From the NCBI RefSeq assembly GCF_041415945.1, contig NZ_JBGCUS010000001.1:4248501-4312500 (forward strand): a DNA stretch of 64,000 bases. The letters run 5' to 3'. The notes below the pieces were generated by a model. It did not search any database, had not been told where the DNA came from, and saw nothing but the letters and a program-made list of their open reading frames with translations. This DNA is from Ancylobacter sp. IITR112 (lineage in GTDB: Bacteria; Pseudomonadota; Alphaproteobacteria; Rhizobiales; Xanthobacteraceae). Position 1 is the first letter of the stretch. The number at the start of each line of letters is the position of its first letter. Positions 8,334-18,258 of this stretch are shown here, piece after piece. The translations under genes and the position numbers were made by a program.

Positions 8334-9266
8334 ATGAACCGCAATGGCATCCATCATGTGACGGCGATCGCCGGCAATGCGCGCCGCAACGTTGAATTCT
8401 ACACCAAGACACTCGGCCTCCGGCTGGTGAAGAAGACGGTGAATTTCGACGATCCCGGCACCTATCACTTCTATTATGGCGACGAGGCCGGTTCGCCCGG
8501 CAGCATCCTCACCTTCTTCCCCTGGGATCATGTCGCTCCCGGCCGGCTCGGCATTGGTGAGACGCAGGAGACCGCCTTCCGCGTGCCGGCGGCTTCCATC
8601 GGCTATTGGACGCAGCGCTTTGTTGAGAAGGGCGTGGCGCACAGCGCGCCGGTGAAGCGCTTCGGCGAAACCGTTCTGGCGTTCAAGGACCCGCACGGCA
8701 CACGTCTGGCGCTGGTCGGCGTCGCCGGGACGGAGAACGAGCCGGCCTGGCTTGGCACCGACGTCCCCGCCGAGAATGCCCTTCGCGGCTTTCACAGCGT
8801 GAACCTGCTGCTGGCCGAGGCGGCCCCCACCGGGGCGATCCTCACCGACGTGTTCGGCTTCACGGAGGTCGGCCGCGAGGGCTCGCTGGTGCGCTTCAAG
8901 GCTGAAGGCACGGACATTGGCGGCATCGTCGATATCCATGAGGCCGGCGGCTTCCTGCCCGCCCGCATGGGCGGCGGGTCGGTGCATCACATCGCCTTCC
9001 GCGCGGCGGATGACGCGGCTGAGTTCGCCATGGTGAAGAAGCTGAACGAGAACCATGGCATCGCCACCACGGAGCAGAAGGACCGCAACTATTTCCGGTC
9101 CGTCTATTTCCGCGAGCCCGGACACGTCCTGTTCGAGATCGCCACCGACATTCCCGGCTTCGCCGCCGACGAGCCGGCGGCGAATCTGGGCGAGGCGCTG
9201 AAGCTTCCCGGCTTCCTCGAGAGCCGCCGCAGCCAGATCGAGGCCGTACTGCCCGAGATCGCCTGA
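8334..9266 (+). CDS. Ring-cleaving dioxygenase of the glyoxalase/VOC superfamily (MhqO-like)
   Basis: A 310-residue protein made of two vicinal-oxygen-chelate modules. It opens with NGIHHVTAIAGNARRNVEFYTKTLGLRLVKKT-type sequence (metal-ligand histidine near residue 8), and the second module contains SVHHIAFRAADD. Length and order match MhqO/LinE-like dioxygenases involved in hydroquinone or catechol detoxification. AGGAGGG at 8321 fixes the start. It is followed after 57 bp by an MhqD-like hydrolase, the same pairing as in quinone-stress operons of Bacillus, although here the likely regulator is LysR rather than MarR-type MhqR. Confidence 0.88.
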   Translation: MNRNGIHHVTAIAGNARRNVEFYTKTLGLRLVKKTVNFDDPGTYHFYYGDEAGSPGSILTFFPWDHVAPGRLGIGETQETAFRVPAASIGYWTQRFVEKGVAHSAPVKRFGETVLAFKDPHGTRLALVGVAGTENEPAWLGTDVPAENALRGFHSVNLLLAEAAPTGAILTDVFGFTEVGREGSLVRFKAEGTDIGGIVDIHEAGGFLPARMGGGSVHHIAFRAADDAAEFAMVKKLNENHGIATTEQKDRNYFRSVYFREPGHVLFEIATDIPGFAADEPAANLGEALKLPGFLESRRSQIEAVLPEIA

Positions 9267-9272
9267 ACCTCC

Positions 9273-9297
9273 GGCGCCGCCCCACCCGGGCGGCGCC
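9273..9297 (+). other. Intercistronic hairpin between mhqO- and mhqD-like genes
   Basis: A perfect 10-bp GC stem (GGCGCCGCCC at 9273-9282 with GGGCGGCGCC at 9288-9297) encloses a 5-base loop. There is no T-run, so it is more likely an mRNA-stabilising or attenuating hairpin than a terminator. Confidence 0.5.
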
Positions 9298-9323
9298 CCC
9301 CTGTTCCAAACGAGGAGGCCGTC

Positions 9324-9956
9324 ATGACCGACGCCGCGCTGTCCTTCGTGCATCGTTATGAGCCCGCCCGTGAGGCGGGTATCGCTCCGTTGCTTCTGCT
9401 GCACGGCACCGGCGGCGACGAGAACGACCTGATCCCGCTCGGGGGCATGATCGCGCCGGGGGCTGCCCTGCTGTCCCCGCGTGGCAAGGTTCTGGAAGGC
9501 GGCATGCCGCGCTTCTTCCGCCGCCTGCGCGAGGGCGTTTTCGACGAGGACGATGTGCGCGCCCGCGCCGCCGAAATCGCCGGCTTCGTCACGGAGGCGC
9601 GCGCCGCCTATGGGCTCGCCGCGCCCATCGCTGTCGGCTTTTCCAACGGCGCCAACATCGCCGCGGCCCTGCTGCTGACGCATCCAGGCGTGCTCGCAGG
9701 GGCGGTGCTGATGCGCGCCATGGTGCCGCTGGCCGAGCCGCCGGCCGCCGATCTCGCCGGCCGCAAGGTGCTGCTGCTCTCTGGCGCGATGGACCCGATC
9801 GTGCCGGAAGAGAATGCCGCCCATCTCGCCAGCCAGTTGCGGGAGGCGGGTGCCTCGCTCGAACACCGAATCCTTCCGGCCGGGCACGGCCTCTCCCAGG
9901 CCGATCTCACGCTGGCCCGCGACTTTCTGCGGGCTCCGGCGCGAACGGCTACCTGA
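9324..9956 (+). CDS. Alpha/beta hydrolase, phospholipase/carboxylesterase type (MhqD-like)
   Basis: A 210-residue serine hydrolase with the complete triad visible: nucleophile S107 in GFSNGAN, D157 in SGAMDPIVP and H188 in PAGHGLS. The oxyanion segment LLLLHGTGGDEND is near residue 25. Size and motifs match MhqD/YodD-type esterases, which accompany MhqO in quinone resistance. GAGGAGG precedes the ATG. It is probably cotranscribed with the dioxygenase upstream. Confidence 0.88.
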   Translation: MTDAALSFVHRYEPAREAGIAPLLLLHGTGGDENDLIPLGGMIAPGAALLSPRGKVLEGGMPRFFRRLREGVFDEDDVRARAAEIAGFVTEARAAYGLAAPIAVGFSNGANIAAALLLTHPGVLAGAVLMRAMVPLAEPPAADLAGRKVLLLSGAMDPIVPEENAAHLASQLREAGASLEHRILPAGHGLSQADLTLARDFLRAPARTAT

Positions 9957-10057
9957 CGGTTGCCACATCCGGCGGAACCCGATGCCTCCACGCGCATTGC
10001 TGCCACGGCGCGGGTGTTCCACACTTGCGCCGTGGCGCGTCCGCCGGGGAGGTGATC

Positions 10058-10951
10058 ATGCGTTGGGAAGATTTCCGCCGGAGCGGCAATATCGAGGACC
10101 GGCGCGGCGGAGGTTTTAGTGGCGGCGGGATGGGCCGGGGAGGCCTTGGCATTGGCGGGTTGATCATTGTCGGCCTCATCGCCTGGGCCACCGGCATCAA
10201 TCCGGCCGTGCTGATCGGCGGCGCTGAAATCCTGCTCGGCGACGGCAGCCCGTCCAATCAGACCTCCCCGCAGCGCCAGAGCGCGCCTCCCCGTAACCTC
10301 AGCGCCGAGGATCAGAGGCTCGGCGATTTCGCCGCCGTGGTGCTCGCCCAGACCGAGGATGTGTGGACGCCGATCTTCAAGGGCGAGGGCGCGACCTATC
10401 GCGAGCCCGGCATGGTGCTGTTCACCGGCTCCACCAGTTCCGCCTGCGGCGCGGCGGATTCGGCCATCGGTCCCTTCTATTGCCCGCGCGACCAGAAAGT
10501 CTATCTCGATACCTCCTTCTTCAAGGACCTGCAGCGGCGATTCAAGGCGCCGGGCGATTTCGCTGCCGCCTATGTCATCGCCCATGAGGTGGGCCATCAC
10601 GTCGAGAACCAGATCGGCCTGTTGGAAAAAGTGCAGGCCCGCCAGCGCCAGGCCTCGCGGTCCGAGGCCAACCTCCTATCTGTTCGGGTCGAGCTGATGG
10701 CGGATTGTCTCGCCGGCGTATGGGCGCACCATGCCGATGCGCAGTGGCGCATTCTCGAAGATGGCGATATCGAGGAGGCGATGAACGCGGCCGCTGCCAT
10801 TGGCGACGACCGGCTGCAGAAGCAGGCGCAAGGTTTTGTGGTGCGCGACAGCTTCACCCATGGCTCCAGCGCCCAGCGGGTGAAATGGTTCCGGCAGGGG
10901 CTCGACAAGGGCTCGCTGACGCAGTGCAACACCTTCAATGGCCCGATCTGA
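10058..10951 (+). CDS. Putative neutral zinc metallopeptidase (YpfJ family)
   Basis: The 297-residue protein begins MRWEDFRRSGNIEDRRG, the family hallmark. A glycine-rich stretch and one membrane helix follow (GGLIIVGLIAWATGINPAVLIGG, residues about 31-55). The metalloprotease motif HEVGH is at 176-180, and ELMADCLAGVWAHH supplies a further likely zinc-ligand region. The family is membrane-anchored and its substrate is unknown. GGGGAGGTG lies just before the ATG. moaB follows after five bases, suggesting cotranscription. Confidence 0.92.
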   Translation: MRWEDFRRSGNIEDRRGGGFSGGGMGRGGLGIGGLIIVGLIAWATGINPAVLIGGAEILLGDGSPSNQTSPQRQSAPPRNLSAEDQRLGDFAAVVLAQTEDVWTPIFKGEGATYREPGMVLFTGSTSSACGAADSAIGPFYCPRDQKVYLDTSFFKDLQRRFKAPGDFAAAYVIAHEVGHHVENQIGLLEKVQARQRQASRSEANLLSVRVELMADCLAGVWAHHADAQWRILEDGDIEEAMNAAAAIGDDRLQKQAQGFVVRDSFTHGSSAQRVKWFRQGLDKGSLTQCNTFNGPI

Positions 10952-10956
10952 GAGAG

Positions 10957-11520
10957 ATGATGACCGACGAGACGCCTTTCGTGCCGCTCTCCATCGCGGT
11001 GCTCACCATTTCCGACACGCGGACCCTGGCGGAGGACCGTTCCGGCACCACGCTGGCCGAGCGGATCGAGAAGGCCGGCCATCGCCTTGCCGACCGGGCC
11101 ATCGTGCCGGACGATGTCGAGGCGATCCGCGCCAGCGTGGCCGGTTGGATTGCCGATGAGGCCGTGGATGTGGTCATCACGACAGGCGGCACCGGCTTCA
11201 CCGGGCGCGACGTGACGCCGGAAGCGGTGGAGCCGCTGTTCGAGAAGCGGATGGAAGGCTTCTCCACCGTGTTCCACATGGTGTCCTTCGCCAAGATCGG
11301 CACCTCGACCCTTCAGAGCCGCGCCACCGCCGGGGTCGCCAATTCCACCTATGTGTTCTGCCTGCCGGGTTCGCCCGGCGCCTGCCGTGACGGATGGGAC
11401 GAGATTCTGGTCCACCAGCTCGACATCCGGCACAAGCCCTGCAATTTCGTCGAGATACTCCCTCGCCTCGACGAACATCTCAAGCGCGGCAAGCTGCGCG
11501 TGCCCACCGGCACGGCGTGA
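10957..11520 (+). CDS. moaB: Molybdenum cofactor biosynthesis protein B (MoaB)
   Basis: A 187-residue MPT-binding protein. It has the N-terminal segment SIAVLTISDTRT, the molybdopterin-binding TTGGTG at residues 75-80 and CLPGSPGACRDGWDEIL near the C terminus, all standard for MoaB. MoaB/MogA proteins adenylylate molybdopterin before metal insertion. Two adjacent in-frame ATGs (10957, 10960) are possible starts, both with GAGAG in front. It sits immediately after the metallopeptidase gene. Confidence 0.95.
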   Translation: MMTDETPFVPLSIAVLTISDTRTLAEDRSGTTLAERIEKAGHRLADRAIVPDDVEAIRASVAGWIADEAVDVVITTGGTGFTGRDVTPEAVEPLFEKRMEGFSTVFHMVSFAKIGTSTLQSRATAGVANSTYVFCLPGSPGACRDGWDEILVHQLDIRHKPCNFVEILPRLDEHLKRGKLRVPTGTA

Positions 11521-11523
11521 GGT

Positions 11524-12111
11524 TCAGCCTTCTTCGGGAAGAAGAATCTGCGAGCGCAGCAGGACGAGGCGCTTGCGCCCGACGCGCCTTAGCAGGCGGC
11601 GATCGGCATGCGCGCCCGCGACGTGGCCGCCGAGCGCCTCATAAAGGCGGCGATGCAGCAGCAGCCCCTGTTCGGGGCGCGGTCGCCCGGTGAGGGCATG
11701 CCGCATCATCGCGGCGGCCTCCTTCACTCGCGGCGAGACGCCGAAGCCGTCCAGTGCCAGGCGAAAGGTCGCGGCCCGCCGCTCGGCGGCTCCGGTGCGT
11801 TCGATCTGGTCGGTGAAGCTGCGCACCTCGCGCGCCCAGCCCTCCTGCAGCAGGCCGGCCGGCTCCAGAAAAAGCAGCCAGGGCGCCCGCGCCGCCGCGG
11901 CGCCCGCGCGCAGCCGCGCGCCAGCATCCTCCGGACCCGCGAGATATTCGCAGCCGGCGGCATCGGCGATGTCCGCCACTTCCGGCGTATCGCCCGAATC
12001 GACCAGCAGCACTTCCCGCACCAGCCCGGCGGCGGCGCCGGGCACCAGCGAGGCGAGGGTGGGAATCAGCCGCTTGGCGCCTGCGCCTGTGGGAATGACG
12101 ACCGAGATCAC
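11524..12111 (-). CDS. Family 2 glycosyltransferase-like protein
   Basis: The 195-residue protein starts VISVVIPTGAGAKRLIPTLASL, the usual GT-A opening, and has LVREVLLVDSGDTPE in the position of the nucleotide-sugar binding strand. I chose the GTG at 12111 because it is preceded by AGGGTGG and starts exactly at the family boundary; the upstream in-frame extension looks non-coding. The normal DxD acidic pair is not evident, so activity is uncertain. It is convergent with moaB, with a three-base gap. Confidence 0.8.
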   Translation of the reverse strand: MISVVIPTGAGAKRLIPTLASLVPGAAAGLVREVLLVDSGDTPEVADIADAAGCEYLAGPEDAGARLRAGAAAARAPWLLFLEPAGLLQEGWAREVRSFTDQIERTGAAERRAATFRLALDGFGVSPRVKEAAAMMRHALTGRPRPEQGLLLHRRLYEALGGHVAGAHADRRLLRRVGRKRLVLLRSQILLPEEG

Positions 12112-12312
12112 GCCGTGGCCACCCTTGATGATCCGGGTCTGGAGAAGGCCGGGGAGGCGCCCCAAGCCCTGACGGAAGAAGCTTTTCCTGCCTATCGCAC
12201 CGCTTCGCCGGCGTATAGTCCGGGCGCGGCCGCGCTGTCGTAATTCAGTCAATGTTCTTGATATGTTCTCAATGCTGCGCTACAGAATGAGGCCAGCGCG
12301 AGAGATATCGTC

Positions 12313-13581
12313 ATGCAACGCTCCGTTCCCGATCGGCCTTCCGCCCCGCCCGCGCCCGTGGCCGCCGCCTCTCCCCGGCATCTGGGCCGGCTGGCGCAGC
12401 AGCGACGCGACGCCCGCGCGAAGGAGCGGGCCGAGGCCGAGCGCGATCCCACCGGCCTGTCCGACATGGATGCCCTCGCGCCGCCGCCGATGCCGGGCTG
12501 GCTGGTGAAGACCGAGCGCCGGCGCGGGCGTGGGGCGCTCTCCAATCCGGCCGGGCGCTTTGAGCCACACAGTCGTGAGCGATTCGACGATGGCTGGCTG
12601 GAATTGGACGACCTGCCAGCCTTCCGCACCAGCGTGACGGTGGAGAAGCCGCGCACCATTATCAATCGCAACGATTCGCCAGATGTCGGTTTCGATCGCT
12701 CGATCAACCCTTATCGCGGTTGCGAACATGGCTGTGTCTATTGCTTCGCCCGGCCGACCCACGCCTATCAGGGCCTGTCGGCCGGGCTCGACTTCGAGAC
12801 GAAGTTGTTCGCCAAGCCCGACGCGCCGGAGCTTCTGGCCAAGGAACTGTCGAAGCCCGGCTATGAGCCGCGCACCATCGCGCTCGGCATCAACACCGAC
12901 GGCTACCAGCCGATCGAGCGCGAGTGGCGGTTGACCCGGCGTATCCTCGAAGTGCTGCGCGATTTCGGCCATCCTGTCGGCATCGTCACCAAATCGGCGC
13001 TGGTGGTGCGCGATCTCGATATTCTCGCCCCGATGGCGGAAAAGGGACTGGTGAAGGTTGCGCTGTCGATCACCACGCTCGACGCCAAGCTGGCGCGGCT
13101 GATGGAGCCGCGCGCCGCAACGCCCGCACGGCGGCTCGACACGCTGCGCCGCCTTTCTGAGGCCGGCGTGCCGACCGCCGTGCTGGTGGCGCCTGTCATA
13201 CCCGCCGTCACCGACGCCGAGATGGAGCGCATCCTCGACGCGGCGGCGGCCGCCGGCGTATCGGAAGCCGGCTATGTCATGCTGCGCGTGCCGCTGGAAA
13301 TCCGCGATCTGTTCCGCGAATGGCTGCTCACCCATTTCCCTGACCGCTACCGCCACGTGCTGTCCCTGCTGAAGGAACTGCATGGCGGGCGGGAATATGA
13401 TTCCACCTTCGGCCAGCGCATGACCGGCTCCGGCCCCTATGCCTGGACGCTGGCCCGCCGCTTCGAGATAGCGGTGGAGAGGCTGGGTCTGAACCGTCGC
13501 CCGACGCGCCTCTCGACCCGTCATTTCACCCGCCCGCCGCAGAAGGGCGAGCAATTGTCGCTGTTCGGAGAGGGCGCATGA
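12313..13581 (+). CDS. Radical SAM protein, SplB-like (PA0069 family)
   Basis: The 422-residue protein carries the 4Fe-4S motif CEHGCVYC (C-x3-C-x2-C) in NPYRGCEHGCVYCFARPTHAY, as in spore photoproduct lyase relatives. Other family segments include GINTDGYQPIERE and EPRAATPARRLDTLRRLSEAGVP. The first roughly 90 residues are a basic, disordered extension. The substrate is not established. It overlaps the next gene by four bases (ATGA), so the two are translationally coupled. Confidence 0.9.
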   Translation: MQRSVPDRPSAPPAPVAAASPRHLGRLAQQRRDARAKERAEAERDPTGLSDMDALAPPPMPGWLVKTERRRGRGALSNPAGRFEPHSRERFDDGWLELDDLPAFRTSVTVEKPRTIINRNDSPDVGFDRSINPYRGCEHGCVYCFARPTHAYQGLSAGLDFETKLFAKPDAPELLAKELSKPGYEPRTIALGINTDGYQPIEREWRLTRRILEVLRDFGHPVGIVTKSALVVRDLDILAPMAEKGLVKVALSITTLDAKLARLMEPRAATPARRLDTLRRLSEAGVPTAVLVAPVIPAVTDAEMERILDAAAAAGVSEAGYVMLRVPLEIRDLFREWLLTHFPDRYRHVLSLLKELHGGREYDSTFGQRMTGSGPYAWTLARRFEIAVERLGLNRRPTRLSTRHFTRPPQKGEQLSLFGEGA

Positions 13582-14105
13582 GCGGGAACATGGGGATGAG
13601 TCCGGACGTAAGAGGCGCGCCTGCGGCGCACGACGGCGCTCCCGTGTCCGAGCCGAAAGGCACGGCGCGCGCCATGCCGCCGCTGCAGCTCTCGCTGGTC
13701 ACGCTGGGCGTCGCGGATCTGAAGCGCTCGGTCACCTTCTATGAGGCGCTGGGCCTTGTGCGACGGGTGAAGGAGGCCACCGGCGCCGCCTTTTTCGACG
13801 CCGGCGGCGTGGTGCTCTCGCTCTATCCACGGGTCGAACTCGCCGCCGATGCCGGCGTGCTGGCGGGCCGGCCCGGGGCGTTTGGCGGCATCGCGCTGGC
13901 CTGCAACCGTGCAAGCCGCGCGGAGGTCGACACCACGCTGATCCGCGCCGTGGCGGCAGGTGGCCGGGCGCTGCGCCCGGCGCAGCCCACCTTCTGGGGC
14001 GGCTATTCCGGCTATGTCGCTGATCCCGACGGCCACCCCTGGGAGATCGCCCACAATCCCGGCTTTCCCTTCGATGCCACCGGCCGCATCATGCTGCCGG
14101 ACTGA
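13578..14105 (+). CDS. VOC (glyoxalase/bleomycin resistance) family protein
   Basis: The 175-residue protein has a single VOC module with SLVTLGVADLKRSVTFYEALGLVRR and GGYSGYVADPDGHPWEIAHNP, the typical beginning and end. The start overlaps the stop of the radical SAM gene (ATGA); an internal ATG 32 codons later, just before the domain, is an alternative. The function is not predictable beyond a metal-dependent or binding fold. Confidence 0.86.
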   Translation: MSGNMGMSPDVRGAPAAHDGAPVSEPKGTARAMPPLQLSLVTLGVADLKRSVTFYEALGLVRRVKEATGAAFFDAGGVVLSLYPRVELAADAGVLAGRPGAFGGIALACNRASRAEVDTTLIRAVAAGGRALRPAQPTFWGGYSGYVADPDGHPWEIAHNPGFPFDATGRIMLPD

Positions 14106-14174
14106 GGGGCACGGCTGCCATAAAGGGCATGCGGCATCGGCCTTGGCCGACGCCGCCATGGGCAAGGGGCGGGC

Positions 14175-14831
14175 TCAGTTGCCGCCAAGCAGCGGCGCCA
14201 GTTCCTTGTCGAGCTGTTCCGGACTCATCGCACCCGACACCTTCTTGCCGTTGATGAAGAAAGTCGGGGTGGAATCGATGCCCAGCTCGGCCCCGCGCTT
14301 GGCCACCTCGTCGATCTGGCCGGCGAGCTTGGTGTCGTTGAGGCAGGCATTGAACTGCTCTTCGGTCATGCCGCTCTGCTTGGCGATGGCGAGCAGCGCC
14401 TGTGCCGGATTGTTCGAGAACGCCCAGTTCTTCTGGGTCTCGAACAGCGTGTCGGTCATCGGGTAATATTTGCCCTCGCCGCCGCAGCGCGCCAGCATGA
14501 ACGCCGCCTTGGCGACGATGTCGAGCGGGAATTCGCGCAGGATGAAGCGCACCTTTCCGGTGTCGATATATTTCTCCTTGAGCACCGGATAGGTGGTCTC
14601 GTGGAAATGTGCGCAGTGGCCGCAGGTCATCGAGGCATATTCGACGATGGTCACGGGTGCGTCGGCCTTGCCGAGCACCTGATCGGGCAGGGCGCCCGGT
14701 GCCATGAGCTTGGCGGTGTCGACCGTCTGCGCCTCGGCGGCCCCGATCAGGCTGCCGCCCAGCAGACCGAAAGCGGCGAGAGAAAGGGCGAGGGTGCCCG
14801 CACCTTCGAGGAAGCGACGGCGGTCGATCAT
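14175..14831 (-). CDS. DsbA-family periplasmic thiol-disulfide oxidoreductase
   Basis: A 218-residue thioredoxin-fold protein with the active site CGHC at residues 70-73 (YASMTCGHCAHFHE) and the cis-proline loop STPTFFING. The N terminus MIDRRRFLEGAGTLALSLAAF resembles a Tat signal, so export to the periplasm is likely. GGAGA precedes the ATG at 14831. In many Hyphomicrobiales a dsbA-like gene sits with mutY, dciA and smc, as here. A role as a DsbA- or DsbG-like oxidase/isomerase is inferred. Confidence 0.92.
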   Translation of the reverse strand: MIDRRRFLEGAGTLALSLAAFGLLGGSLIGAAEAQTVDTAKLMAPGALPDQVLGKADAPVTIVEYASMTCGHCAHFHETTYPVLKEKYIDTGKVRFILREFPLDIVAKAAFMLARCGGEGKYYPMTDTLFETQKNWAFSNNPAQALLAIAKQSGMTEEQFNACLNDTKLAGQIDEVAKRGAELGIDSTPTFFINGKKVSGAMSPEQLDKELAPLLGGN

Positions 14832-14956
14832 GGTCGGTCTCCAGAAGCAGCCGGACAGGCCCGCCGGCGTGAAAATATGTGTCCGCGCCTTGCGCCTTTC
14901 CCTAGCGCGTACAGCCCATGCGCGATCCTGGCAACGGGGGCCAGCCGGGACCTGCC

Positions 14957-15490
14957 TCACCGCTGCGTGAAGCCACGGTCGCCGCGGTGCCGCCGGGGCC
15001 GGCCGCCGCGCGTCTCGCGCGCCACCAGCGCGCCGAGCCGTGCCAGCGCAGCGGCGAGGGCGTCGTCCTCGAACGAACCCGCAATGGCGGCCAGGCGCTG
15101 GCGGGTGGCGCCGCATTCGGCTGCGTCCGGCTCCTGAAAGCGAAAGCGCGGGCGCGGGCGCGGCACCGGCCCCTGCTTCAATGCCAGCCGGCCGATGCAG
15201 CGCCAGCCGAAATAGCGGTTCACCCGGTCGATCACGATGGGCGCGTCGTGCTGCAGCTCGATGGCGAAGCCGCCCTCGACGCGGACATGCAGCACGCCCG
15301 GCTCGCCGCTCTCACCATGCGAGGGCCAGGCGAGCTTGATCGGCACAGCCCGCGCCGCCAGCGTCTCGCCGACAATATCGGCCCAGCGGGTGACGATCTC
15401 CACCGAGGCCAGCCCGCGCCGGCGGCAGCATTCGGCAATGGCGCTGTCGATGAGATCGGCGAGCGGGCGGGTGGGGGAACGCGGGGCCAT
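14957..15490 (-). CDS. dciA: DciA-family replicative helicase loader (DUF721)
   Basis: The 177-residue protein has the DUF721 core in its first 100 residues (LADLIDSAIAECCRRRGLAS, RWADIVGETLAARAVPIKLAWP, GVLHVRVEGGFAIELQH). A basic, probably disordered tail rich in RP and RR follows. DciA proteins load the DnaB helicase in bacteria that lack DnaC. It is divergent from mutY with a 66-bp gap. A GTG two codons upstream (15496) is another possible start. Confidence 0.88.
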   Translation of the reverse strand: MAPRSPTRPLADLIDSAIAECCRRRGLASVEIVTRWADIVGETLAARAVPIKLAWPSHGESGEPGVLHVRVEGGFAIELQHDAPIVIDRVNRYFGWRCIGRLALKQGPVPRPRPRFRFQEPDAAECGATRQRLAAIAGSFEDDALAAALARLGALVARETRGGRPRRHRGDRGFTQR

Positions 15491-15556
15491 TGTCACTCAC
15501 GTCTTGCCCGGCGCGGCCGAAGCGGCCACGGTGCCGGCATTATCGCCGAGGATCGC

Positions 15557-16651
15557 ATGCCTGCCGCCGCCAATCCAGCCATCGCTTACCCACCCTCGCC
15601 CGATCCGAGCGCGCTGCTCACCTGGTACGACCGCCACCGGCGGCGCCTGCCCTGGCGCGCTCTCCCCGGCGTACGACAGGACCCCTATCGCGTCTTTCTG
15701 TCCGAGATCATGCTGCAGCAGACCACGGTGGTGACGGTCGCGCCCTATTACGAGGCGTTTCTGCGCCGCTGGCCCGGCATCGCCGCGCTGGCTGCGGCGC
15801 CGCTGGACGAGGTGCTGTCCGCCTGGGCGGGCCTTGGCTATTACGCCCGCGCCCGCAATCTGCATGCCTGTGCCCAGGCGGTGGTCGAGCGTCATGGCGG
15901 CCACTTTCCCGCGACGGAAGCGGAACTGCTGGTGTTGCCCGGCATCGGCCCCTATACGGCGGCTGCTATCGCCGCCATCGCCTTCGAACGCCGCGCCGCT
16001 CCGGTGGACGGCAATTGGGAGCGGGTGCTGGCGCGGCTTTTCGCCGTGGAGGACGCGCTGCCCAAGGCCCGCCCCCGGCTGCGCACCCTGGCACTGAGCA
16101 TTTTGCCGCAGGCGCGCCATGGCGATTTCGCCCAGGCGATGATGGACCTTGGCGCCACCATCTGCACCCCGCGCAAGCCCGCTTGTGCGCTCTGCCCATG
16201 GCAGGGCGCCTGCGCCGCCAGCGCCGGGGGAGTGCCGGAGCGCTATCCTGTCAAGGCGGCGAAGGCGGCAAGGCCGATCCGGCAGGGAGTCGCTTTCCTC
16301 GCCATACGCGCGGATGGCGCAGTGCTTGTGCGCTCGCGCCCGCGCAAGGGGCTGCTGGGCGGCATGAGCGAGGTGCCGTCGACTCCGTGGGAGCCGGGCG
16401 GGGTCGCCCATCCCGCTGTCCATGCCCCGTTCAAGACCGGCTGGACGGCGCTCAATGCCACCGTCACTCATGTGTTCAGCCATTTCGCGCTGGAACTCAC
16501 ACTCTGGCGAGCGGAGCTCCCGGCCGGACAGCCCGCGCCGGAGGGGCACCGCTGGGTGGCGCCGACAGGTTTCGACACCGAAGCCTTCCCTTCCGTCATG
16601 CGCAAGGTGCTGGCGCATCTCGAACCTTGTCCCCCTGGGCGGCGGGGATGA
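15557..16651 (+). CDS. mutY: A/G-specific adenine DNA glycosylase MutY
   Basis: The 364-residue enzyme removes adenine mispaired with 8-oxoguanine. It shows SEIMLQQTTV with the catalytic glutamate, the helix-hairpin-helix VLPGIGPYTAAAIAAIAF, the catalytic aspartate in VDGN, and the cluster motif C-x6-C-x2-C-x5-C (CTPRKPACALCPWQGAC). A C-terminal NUDIX-like 8-oxoG recognition domain follows (GLLGGMSEVPSTPW, THVFSHFALELTLW). The ATG at 15557 gives the family N-terminus. Confidence 0.97.
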   Translation: MPAAANPAIAYPPSPDPSALLTWYDRHRRRLPWRALPGVRQDPYRVFLSEIMLQQTTVVTVAPYYEAFLRRWPGIAALAAAPLDEVLSAWAGLGYYARARNLHACAQAVVERHGGHFPATEAELLVLPGIGPYTAAAIAAIAFERRAAPVDGNWERVLARLFAVEDALPKARPRLRTLALSILPQARHGDFAQAMMDLGATICTPRKPACALCPWQGACAASAGGVPERYPVKAAKAARPIRQGVAFLAIRADGAVLVRSRPRKGLLGGMSEVPSTPWEPGGVAHPAVHAPFKTGWTALNATVTHVFSHFALELTLWRAELPAGQPAPEGHRWVAPTGFDTEAFPSVMRKVLAHLEPCPPGRRG

Positions 16652-16733
16652 CGCCGGCGTGAGTGAACCTTTCAGGGTGCGGATCGTTGTTCCTGCAAGC
16701 CGCTAGGAGCGGATGAAAACAGGAGATACGACC

Positions 16734-16922
16734 ATGGGTAGCACGATGGACAAGGCTAAGGGCATGGGCAACGAGGCCATGGGCAATGTGAAGCAGGGCG
16801 TCGGCAAGATGACCGATTCCGAGCGTCTCCAGGCCGAGGGCAAGGCCCAGGAACTGAAGGGCGAGGCCCAGCAGGCCAAGGGCGAGGTCAAGGAATCGGT
16901 CAAGAAGGCCGGCAATCTCTGA
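16734..16922 (+). CDS. CsbD family stress-response protein
   Basis: A 62-residue, highly charged small protein of lysine-, glycine- and glutamate-rich repeats (MDKAKGMGNEAMGNVKQGVGK, AEGKAQELKGEAQQAKG), diagnostic of CsbD-like proteins. These are abundant under stress and their biochemical role is unknown. AGGAGA at 16721-16726 supports the ATG at 16734; an ATG seven codons upstream is too close to its own ribosome site. A strong terminator follows. Confidence 0.9.
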   Translation: MGSTMDKAKGMGNEAMGNVKQGVGKMTDSERLQAEGKAQELKGEAQQAKGEVKESVKKAGNL

Positions 16923-16945
16923 TCTGGGTGTATCCGACAAAACGA

Positions 16946-16969
16946 GGCCGCCCGCGAGGGCGGCCTTTT
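16946..16969 (+). terminator. Rho-independent terminator after csbD
   Basis: GGCCGCCC (16946-16953) pairs perfectly with GGGCGGCC (16958-16965) around a GCGA loop, followed by TTTT. It lies between convergent csbD and ccrM, so it may serve both strands, although the T-run favours the plus strand. Confidence 0.85.
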
Positions 16970-16997
16970 GCTGTGTGAGCCGTCGCGGGTGTGAACT

Positions 16998-18185
<1,188 letters not shown>

Positions 18186-18258
18186 CTACTCGTAACGGAC
18201 GCAACGGAACTCGTGTATCCACAATCTCCGACGGACAGGGTAAAGACCGGGTAAAGCG

